Under the pieces are notes generated by a model, which was not told the origin of the DNA, searched no databases, and saw only the letters and a program-made list of their open reading frames with translations. From positions 62,001 to 126,000 of the forward strand of contig CAJQUW010014418.1 in assembly GCA_907163375.1 (NCBI GenBank): a stretch of DNA of 64,000 nt, read 5' to 3'. Positions 56,639-64,000 of the stretch are shown piece by piece. Within the stretch, counting starts at the first letter, position 1; each line of letters opens with the position of its first letter. Position numbers and translations under genes: made by a program. The DNA is from Prostheceraeus crozeri (taxonomy: Eukaryota; Platyhelminthes; Polycladida; Euryleptidae).

Positions 56639-58699
56639 TTATAATACAGTCTCTAACTTACAAGCATATTTTGTGTAAATCATAGCGCTGAGCTTGTCAG
56701 GCTTGAGCCTTTTTCGAAGCTTTGATAAGAGAATCCTTGCCTCGCTGAATAGTCTTTCTACAGAAGCCGATGACACTGGGGTGGAAAAAAGAATTTTTGC
56801 ACACTTTGACAAAAGTCTCATTTGTGGTCCTTTCTCTTTCCAAAAATCCTTGGTCGGATGTCTGGAGGCCACACGAATGTTCTCAAAAAGCAACATTTCT
56901 GTTTCAAGTTGTTCATGAAGCGAAGTCTTCATGCGCTTTGGGCGTGGAGCAAACAATGTCTCAAACGGATCGCTGGATGTCGAGGGCTCACGTTCCTGGT
57001 TATCACTGACTTTGTCCGTGGGGATATCAGATATATGCATTGAATCAAGCAGCTGATTCAAATAGTTCACAACACTCGATTTGAATCCTTGCATCTCCTG
57101 CTCCCATTCATTCATGAACACCTGCAATTCTCGGGTCTTTTTGCTGGAATATCTAAGAGTTTTCATCATATCCAAAGCCGTGTTGCAGACATCAATGCCT
57201 GACAAATAACAAGCCGCTTTTGCAAATGATGAACTACAATATGGCCACAGCTTCTTTCTCATTTGGTTTCGTAGAAGGCAGCAAGTCTCCCGAGCGATGG
57301 CAGGCACTTCTTCACTAATCTGCATTTGGAACAAGTGAATATCCAAAGTAAGATAGTTCAGGTAAGATAGATGAGAAGTTGGCTCATCAACCTCAACTCT
57401 GTCAAAGAAGCACTTGACGGCTTCCATAATATCCAACAGAGATTTCAGTGAAGGTAAAGGTGGCAAATTGTCAGATACATGACAGTCTTCTTCTGACAGA
57501 AATGCAGTGTAGTTGTCCACCGCAGATCGAAGTCGAGAATGTTGAAAGCGCCATGGGCGAGTCGTGCTTTTATCAGGAATAGCAGCACGCTTCAGTCGCT
57601 TCGCATTTTGGTCGCGTACATTATAGAAAGATTCCACAGAAGTCAGATTAGACAGTATGCCACTTAGTAATTCTGGTGGAGACTTCTCGAAAACGTCTTT
57701 GACACAAGTCGACAAGGCATGTTCGGTACAACCAATTCTACCACCCAAATTCAGCGTCGTTGGATAACGGCCGTCGAACGCTGCGACCATTTTCGGTTCG
57801 TTGTCACTAACTATAAAGATGGGTTGAGAGAGCTCACCCTGTTTTGCATCATCCGGTGACTTAATGCATTCTTCGAGAATTTTGAAAGTGAACGAAGCGT
57901 CGTGTGCTACATCATCCAAATCACAAATCTTAAGTGGATAACTGAACCAACGCCAATCTTTATCGAGTCCACAACCAACAATAGCAAAATAGGAAAGTCG
58001 ATGTTCATGTCTTCCAGGCCAAAAATCAATCATGCATGATACACCAGCATCCGGATCGTTGAGACTGTTTCTAAAATGATGTTGCAACTTCGCATGGGAT
58101 TGCTCTCCCTCAGTCATTAACCCCGATGAAATGTAAGTTCTTCCGATGGAATAGTCATTGATCTTGTTGTTTCTGTGAGTTACCGAAGAAGCGAAGTTTA
58201 GGCAAGAAGATGCAATTTGAGCCATGGCGTTGATGGACACAGTGGGATGGGCACAAACAAGCTTCACTACATGCTGCTGCCATTGTTCTTTTGCTTCTTT
58301 CGGAAGAGGAGGCTTGCTTGTTGATGGAGCACACTGAAAACTTCGGTGAATGGTGAGTTGATTGGATGTCGACGTCGCCGTTGCGCAGTTTTTCTCGAGA
58401 TGGCGCTTTATTGCACTGACCCCACTCTGTTTGACCCACTGTCCTCTTGTCTTCTTAAACCAAAGAAACAATTTCTTACAGGCATCACAATAAAGGAAAA
58501 GGGCCAACAATGGTTTCTTGTCGTCTCCTGAGCTATCGGCAACCGGTGACATGTCCACTTGCACGGCCTTTATCCTCGAATCAAGATTGGCACTACCACT
58601 GGTTAATGACTTCGGTGGCGGAACAAAAGATACACGAGCAGCAGAAATGTGCTGCTGCAGAGTTTTTTTGTCTACTTCGAAGAACTTGTTCGAAGACAT
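56639..58699 (-). CDS. hAT transposase (BED-finger type)
   Basis: 686 residues, a single open frame starting MSSNKFFEVDKK. A zinc finger CDACKKLF...HLEKNC (about residues 71-106) fits the BED type. SCMIDFWPGRHEHRLSYF holds the first catalytic Asp (about 222), IFIVSDNEPKMVAAF the second (about 300), and GCTEHAL the CxxH pair. The C-terminal dimerisation region LFSTPVSSASVERLFSEA carries the catalytic Glu (about 646) and is typical of the family. The enzyme excises and reinserts the element with 8-bp duplications. No in-frame damage is visible. Confidence 0.92.
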   Translation of the reverse strand: MSSNKFFEVDKKTLQQHISAARVSFVPPPKSLTSGSANLDSRIKAVQVDMSPVADSSGDDKKPLLALFLYCDACKKLFLWFKKTRGQWVKQSGVSAIKRHLEKNCATATSTSNQLTIHRSFQCAPSTSKPPLPKEAKEQWQQHVVKLVCAHPTVSINAMAQIASSCLNFASSVTHRNNKINDYSIGRTYISSGLMTEGEQSHAKLQHHFRNSLNDPDAGVSCMIDFWPGRHEHRLSYFAIVGCGLDKDWRWFSYPLKICDLDDVAHDASFTFKILEECIKSPDDAKQGELSQPIFIVSDNEPKMVAAFDGRYPTTLNLGGRIGCTEHALSTCVKDVFEKSPPELLSGILSNLTSVESFYNVRDQNAKRLKRAAIPDKSTTRPWRFQHSRLRSAVDNYTAFLSEEDCHVSDNLPPLPSLKSLLDIMEAVKCFFDRVEVDEPTSHLSYLNYLTLDIHLFQMQISEEVPAIARETCCLLRNQMRKKLWPYCSSSFAKAACYLSGIDVCNTALDMMKTLRYSSKKTRELQVFMNEWEQEMQGFKSSVVNYLNQLLDSMHISDIPTDKVSDNQEREPSTSSDPFETLFAPRPKRMKTSLHEQLETEMLLFENIRVASRHPTKDFWKEKGPQMRLLSKCAKILFSTPVSSASVERLFSEARILLSKLRKRLKPDKLSAMIYTKYACKLETVL

Positions 58700-59444
58700 C
58701 GCAGTGATGACCTGCCTCAGAGTGGGAACTGTAGTTGCAGACGATTATAATTACATCATATAGCTCAGTTCCTCTTCGGTCTGCAGCTTAATGAATCATC
58801 GCCAAGCGTCAATCAGGGGAAAAGAATGTTTTGCGAGCTCACATTCCCTCACTTGAATTGTCAAAAGTTGCGTAAGTGAAATTGATAATGCAGCGCACTG
58901 GACGAGAGAATCGGTCGGTCACTGACATGGATACTGATTCTCCTCCCGTCGGTTGATGATGCGAATTGACAGATAATTACATAATCCAGGTTCTCTCTCT
59001 CTCTCTCATTCAAGACCGATATCAGTCTTCTTATAAGATTGATAAGCCAAGAAAAGAATTGTTATGATGATGGTTACCGACCCGTGTTTCGTCACCCTGA
59101 CAGAATCATGCTTTTTTCAGACAAGGACAGCCTGCTTACTGTAGACACACCTGTACAATGTACATGTATAAATGTTGTATTTTCACTTCAATCTGTGCGT
59201 CATTCATGAGCGGCTTCGCCTAGTCATCCAGTAAGATGAGTGCAACTACAGCCTGCATTCTCGCTTTCTCACAACCTTTGCAAACCAAAAAAGAGTTGAT
59301 ACTTTCAAATAAGATTTAAATTTATCTTATTTTGGTGATCAAAATTTTTATTTAATTCCCATGGGATTCCCATGACCTGAAGCAAGATTCCCATCTCATG
59401 GGAATTTCCATTCCCACGGCAAGCCTGGATAAAACCCAAGATAC

Positions 59445-61106
59445 TTATGTGTGATAAGTGAGAAAGCAATTTATGTGTAGTCTTTTCCGACACTTCCCAC
59501 ACATCTTTCTTGTGTTTGATTTGCAAAGTACGCATCGTCCCTGGGACGCAGAAACTACAAAATGCCCGGTTTGGTCTTTTTGGACTTCAGTGACCACACG
59601 TGCCGTTGGGCCACCCAATCTGTTTCGAGGAACCTTTTGGCTTTTCAGTAGAGAAACAGTGACTTGTCTTACGAACTCAATGTGGGCAATTGGACTGTCA
59701 GGGTGAAGATAATTGTACATTTTCCAGCTTGCCACGCATAAAGTATTGATGGAATTTATAAAAAGATTATGCCACCATTTTTTGCCTCTGATAGTCGGGC
59801 GGTATGATCCCAAAAGTTTGTCGAAGACATCGACGCCTCCCATTTTCTTATTATATGAGTCAACGAGTTTTGGCTGCGTGACTGCTATTCGTTTTCTTTC
59901 TTTGAAAGAGTACCTCTAACAATGCCGAATTGGAAAGACGGTATCAAAGTTTGTGGCAAGCATAACCGTTGCACTGTCTTTCCAAGAGCATACCATTATT
60001 TTCCCATCCGACGAATAATCATACGATCCTCTCTCCTTTTTACTTAGTGCCTCCTTTGACAGTGGGCATTTATTGGTCCTGTTTGATCTGATCGTTCCAG
60101 TGGCTCGGATTCCAAGTTCCGCCAAACGATCTAGAGTAAAATAGGAGGTAAAAAATTATCAAAGTATAGCTCCTTCTCATTGAGATTTTCTACAAGATTA
60201 GCCAATTTCAAAACAACACTTTCACCCAACGGTGCAACCCTCTCTTCACTTTTCCCTGTGTATATTTCCAAGTGGTACGGATAGCCGTCAGAGGAACAGA
60301 GCGTTCAGAGCTTATAACCGAAGCGAATAGGCTTACCTCGTATGAATTGTTTGGTAGAGTGATGCCCGTAGTAGGGCACCATTGACTCGTCAATGGATAA
60401 ATTTTGTGAAAACACACCAAACTGTCGGAGATTTTTGTTCATCAGATCATAGATGGGCACAACTTTCGCGCATTTGGAAGGGCCGAGATCATTGTTATCT
60501 GATAAGTGGAGGTATTTTTTCAACAGCTGAAATCTATTACGCACCACAGATGAAGCGACGAATGGTAATGAAAAGTCTTCCGACGTACTCCAATAGTCTC
60601 TCTCTTGAGGAAGTCTGACATATCCAGAATACAATAAAATTCCCAGAAACTGTTCCATTTCGAGATTTGTTGTCGAGAAGCTTATGTCATTTTTGACTTC
60701 ATGAGCTATTAGCTTCGTTGACCAAATGAAATATTAAATTTTCATCAGCATAAAGCCTAAACAATGCGAAAGGCGATAAAGCTGCATTGTGAGCGTAAAG
60801 TATATCCAAAGGATCTGCAGCATCAATATCTGTAAAGTCACTAGAATGATCTGATTTTTTCCAAATTCGCTGACGCTTTGCAGGGGGAGGTATTACTAGT
60901 TCATCATCTTCACTGGCTTGGATTACTTCAAATATTCCTGTCGCATTTTCTGTCTCACTGGTTGGTTGGAGAACTTCTCCACAAACATCTTCTGTTTCAG
61001 ATTCAACGTCTCCTCTCTCATCATTCGGCAATATTGCGATAGTCGGTAAAATATCGTCATCACTATCCTCAGAAATAAGCGCAACGGCTTGCTCCACTGT
61101 TAGCAA
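59445..61106 (-). pseudogene. piggyBac transposase, lightly broken
   Basis: The N-terminal acidic part (60699-61106) has ISEDSDDDILP and KRQRIWKKS. The catalytic part reads MEQFLGILLYSGYVRLP, LSIDESMVPYYG (first Asp), ELYFDNF (second) and MGGVDVFDKLLGSYR (third). The end is a cysteine-rich finger CVLCKSNTRKMCGKC. Breaks: a shift near 60700, a TGA in place of an expected Trp after FGYKL (60309-60311), a shift after YFDNF (near 60140), and a stop near 59918. Few breaks imply a relatively recent death. Confidence 0.85.
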
Positions 61107-61506
61107 CTTCTAGATTTTAACACCCACTAGTCCGAGAAATGCAGTCAATTGCATTTTATCGCATTCAAATATCCAAATACCGCTTTCGGATATCATAATA
61201 GACCATCTAAGTATCCAAAAAGTGCATTCATTAGTCAAAAGAAAACAATCATGTGTCACACTAGCATACTCAAGTGTCACGCTAGATCAATCATTAATAA
61301 ATTTGTTCATACAAGTATCGAATGGTAGAATTTTATCAGCACCAAAACCTATTTATTAGCTTTGCTTATGTTTAACTCAGGTTTTTAATTTCAAGAAAAA
61401 TTGGTTAATTTCCTTATATCATCACTTAATATGCAAAGAAAAAACAATCATCTATTCCAATAGTCTATAATAAGCAAGTCTCTATAATAAAAAGTCACTC
61501 AAGCAA

Positions 61507-62522
61507 TTACACAAGAATGTCAACCTTCTCTATACAGGCAGGAATGTAACTTTGCGAGTGGTTGAACCAAGCGATTGACTTCTGCGGTGTAACTACCGCT
61601 ACTGACTGCTCGGCCAGTTGGGTCAGAATTGCCAATCTTCTTTCATGAGATTCGTTTATCAACTGGTCCCGAATCTCTTCCAACTGATTCTTTAGCGCCC
61701 ATTTAAATGCACTGAATGCATTCTCGACTTAGAAAGGGTGAGTAGGGAGGAAGAAAAATGCATTCATGTACGTCTCTCAGATCAGGACCACTTTCGGCTT
61801 GGCTTCTGCTTGCGATCAAATGACAAGAGGCATTGTCGAAAATAAATCGAATCGCGTTTTCGTGGGTGGCTGACAGAATTTCGAGGAACTGTCGAAAACG
61901 GTCTCCAGTCATGCTGCCTTCTAGAATATCATGGTGCAGAAGGCCTCTGGTATTACTGACGGCAAATACAACAGTAAAGTTTTTGCCTCGTCTCCCACCT
62001 ATTGTCCGCACAGCTCGCGATCCAACTATCGCTCTTCCTCGAGTTCTTCGAGTCCATAGATTGATGCCACATTCATCGATGAACACCAGTTCATTATTTA
62101 AGCCATTGAGCATTAACCACTGAGCATAGTCATGTCTTAGAGTTTTTACATGGTCTGTGTTCCTCTCTGAGGGGCAATCTTCCATTTTTTTCATTACAAT
62201 GAGCCTTCCTTTCAAACAACGACCTAAGGAAGTGGTCGACAAAGGAGGCTTATTGGGGAGGCGGCGATTGACGTAAGGTGAAAGCAGGTTTCTCCTGCAC
62301 GATTTCAGCACACGCGTTACCAATTTCGTCATCAATCTTATGATGTGTGCGGCCACCTCGAGGAACAACCACGACACCGTCGCAAAGACGTGCACGGCGA
62401 ATGATCGCATAAGCGGTATTGGACTTAATATTTAATTGCTCTGCCGGTTGTAGGTAGTCATCTCCCCTATCTGCTGCATTGCAAAGCCTTTGCTTATCTT
62501 CCGCACTGATTCTTTGTCGCAT
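61507..62522 (-). pseudogene. IS630/Tc1-mariner superfamily transposase, broken by two shifts
   Basis: The N-terminal helix-turn-helix region (MRQRISAEDKQRLCNAADRG, IKSNTAYAIIRRA) leads to a DDE core: ELVFIDECGINLW (first Asp), IRFIFDNASCHL (second Asp), FLPPYSPFL and then VENAFSAFKWALK, which places the catalytic Glu about 38-39 residues after the second Asp. The gene ends at 61507. Frame changes lie near 62265 and near 61733. Terminal repeats could not be fixed; it sits upstream of the piggyBac start and so inside that element. Confidence 0.78.
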
Positions 62523-63371
62523 CTTGACACATGAATGAACATTTTGACAAATGCTTGCTCTATATTGACTGTTGAACAGTTCTTACTAACAATGGACAAT
62601 CGAATGCGTTACTTAGACACCCGATTGAACCAAATAGACAACTGCTTGAAGATAATTGACAACTGATTGCGTTACATTGATTGATGATTTGATTCAGTGG
62701 ACACATGGGTGGTAGAACCTGTAACACAGTGATATACCAGTAAATGTGAATCTGATTCTTGGAATACAGAATACAAACAATATCACTGTAAGCGTGAGAC
62801 TGAGTAAACAGAAGTATCAAGTGAGGTCTGAGATTGGAAGAATGCACCCATCATGGATCTATATCCATGTATTTCCATTGAACGAGCTAATTCATGAAGG
62901 ATAGAATTCTATGGTAACCTGACGTCAGAGCCTCAACGTCATGACATCGATAGCCTTGCATGAATATGAGGCATGCAGCCAAACTCTCCCATAAATAGCT
63001 GCTTTCTATGGTTCTTTGTTCTTTACTTCAATTGATACAGGAACGACTTGAAAAGAGATCCATTAGTGCCCGGTCATTTTCATGCAAGGCTACCTATGGA
63101 TAACATGAAAAAGAGAAGCAGATTCATTTGTCAATAGCCATCAATAGTGCCAACATTCAACGCTTATTGATGAATTACGCAAAATGACGTTGGTGGATTT
63201 TTCTCATTCTTGATACTGAATCCTCCCAACGTTCCCATTTGGGAACATGTTTGAAATACTACATGAAAACAGATATCTATGTCAATGAAATTTTGTACAC
63301 ACTGATCAAGCATTATTCATCAAAAAGGAATTGTTTTTAGAATGATTTTTCTGCATATGGGATGAAAACAG
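62523..63371. other. No gene, right part of the piggyBac nest
   Basis: Contains AGTTGTC/CGATTGTC-type short repeats (62590-62690, possibly the edge of the IS630-like element) and the subterminal CCCAACGTTCCC motif at 63224. No coding region recognised. Confidence 0.5.
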
Positions 63372-63599
63372 TTAAGCTGGCCTAAAGAAACAAATGTGTA
63401 AAATGATATGCAAAGAAGGGCGCGAGGTGGTCAGAAACTTTCGTGCAGATGACGAAATGCTGATTACAATACTTGAAATCACAAGGGAATAGCCATTTTC
63501 AACTCTAACAGCAATCAAGGAAAAGTTAGAAACGCGGCTCCCGAACATACTAAGTGTGAGTATCTCAACAATGGGCCGGATGAATAAAAACAAGTAAAT

Positions 63600-63715
63600 A
63601 CTTCAAGAACTTACTTGCAAGTAAAAGTTACAGGTCGAAGTAGTTGCTTTAGAGTAAAAGTTCTTGCTCGAATTCTGATGAATAATCGTTTACTTTTACT
63701 TGCAAGCAATTACTC
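63600..63715. repeat. Inverted repeat with TTGCAAGTAAAAGT arms
   Basis: TACTTGCAAGTAAAAGTTAC near 63612 faces TTTACTTTTACTTGCAAGC near 63690, about 60 bp apart. ACTTGCAAGT is itself palindromic. Possibly the end of another element. Confidence 0.6.
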
Positions 63716-63898
63716 TCGCCTTGAAGGAAATTTCATTTCCTTTGACGTCATATAAAAGCATAAGCAAGCCGAGTGACGTTATCTTCCGAAATATCAACCA
63801 ATGTAGTAGTTGCACGTGAATCAAGGTCATTTTCACCTGATATGACGCAGGTCTACTGTATCATATGCAAGTACTATTTCAGTGTTCAGTATTTCAAC

Positions 63899-64000
63899 AT
63901 GTCTCTGCCAACAAACAAACTGTACTGCGACATAGGTGATATCGAAGACAGTGAAAATGAAGAAAACGAAGATCCGGAGTCCCTTGAATGTAGTACGGAG
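63899..64000 (+). CDS. Possible gene start, open at the window edge
   Basis: An ATG at 63899 opens MSLPTNKLYCDIGDIEDSEN with a very acidic continuation (EENEDPES) and no stop before the window ends. The acidic start resembles the N-terminal regions of some transposases, but 34 codons are too few to assign anything. Confidence 0.25.
   Translation, partial: MSLPTNKLYCDIGDIEDSENEENEDPESLECSTE

Larger units (their letters stand above)
55368..59427 (-). mobile_element. Complete hAT transposon
   Basis: The ends CAGGCTTGCCGTGGGAA and their complement are flanked by the 8-bp duplication GATAAAAC (55360-55367 and 59428-59435). It carries one uninterrupted transposase gene and a subterminal repeat array on the 3' side of the gene. 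The insertion lies about 10 bp past the piggyBac transposase stop. Perfect duplication and an open gene suggest a young, possibly active copy. Confidence 0.9.
54983..63371 (-). mobile_element. piggyBac-like element with nested hAT and IS630-like insertions
   Basis: TTAA lies at both outer edges (54979-54982 and 63372-63375). Reading inward the tips are CCGTTATCATCCCA and CTGTTTTCATCCCA, two differences in 14. Subterminal CCCAACGTTCCCATTTGG motifs lie at 54993, about 55357 (inverted) and 63224. Without the hAT element and roughly 1.5 kb of IS630-like sequence, about 2.8 kb remain, near usual piggyBac size. The transposase is broken, so the copy is non-autonomous. Confidence 0.65.

Noticed and set aside
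1-64000. CRISPR array or bacterial operon structure
   Set aside because: No regularly spaced repeats with unique spacers and no bacterial gene order; all recognised elements are of animal type.

Overview
The window looks like animal (metazoan) DNA: AT-rich, full of simple repeats, and packed with animal-type mobile elements (Penelope-like elements, CR1/Jockey-like LINEs, mariner, P, Merlin, hAT, piggyBac, IS630/Tc1-like and a Polinton). TAGGCCTA-type words recall marine invertebrate genomes, but the species cannot be fixed from sequence. I recognise no ordinary host gene. The two clearly intact coding regions are a Penelope-like reverse transcriptase (7889-10435) and a hAT transposase (56639-58699, minus strand).

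Layout. 1-1375: no gene seen. 1376-2592: Penelope-like element (PLE) remains with a hammerhead-like ribozyme. 2602-2943: two facing copies of a very short tRNA-derived SINE that carries a hammerhead ribozyme just after its B box. 3040-4150: truncated LINE. 4224-5974: mariner element with unusually long, nearly identical inverted repeats. 6143-7918: another hammerhead-like motif, a PLE endonuclease fragment, and a small unit between 108-bp direct repeats. 7930-10616: intact young PLE. 10617-12337: nothing recognised.

12338-51420 is one nest of insertions. An inverted-repeat element (here called X) has a P element (12756-15646) in its left arm, and a Merlin element (13737-14270) sits inside that P element. 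X's right arm holds a minus-strand LINE. The LINE is split twice: by a 16.6-kb near-perfect palindrome (17526-34160) placed exactly in its reverse transcriptase motif, and by a fossil Polinton (35117-50508). Target duplications and readable empty sites support most of these steps.

54983-63371 is a second nest: a TTAA-flanked piggyBac element holding an intact hAT element (55368-59427) and an IS630/Tc1-like element (transposase 61507-62522). The last 600 bp hold an inverted repeat and a possible open gene start.

The most unusual items are the giant palindrome, with repeated TTTAGGG/TATA blocks and a duplicated structured unit; the hammerhead SINE pair; and two 62-bp multi-hairpin blocks in inverted orientation on either side of the Polinton capsid segment. 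All readings are by eye, without alignment or database searches.
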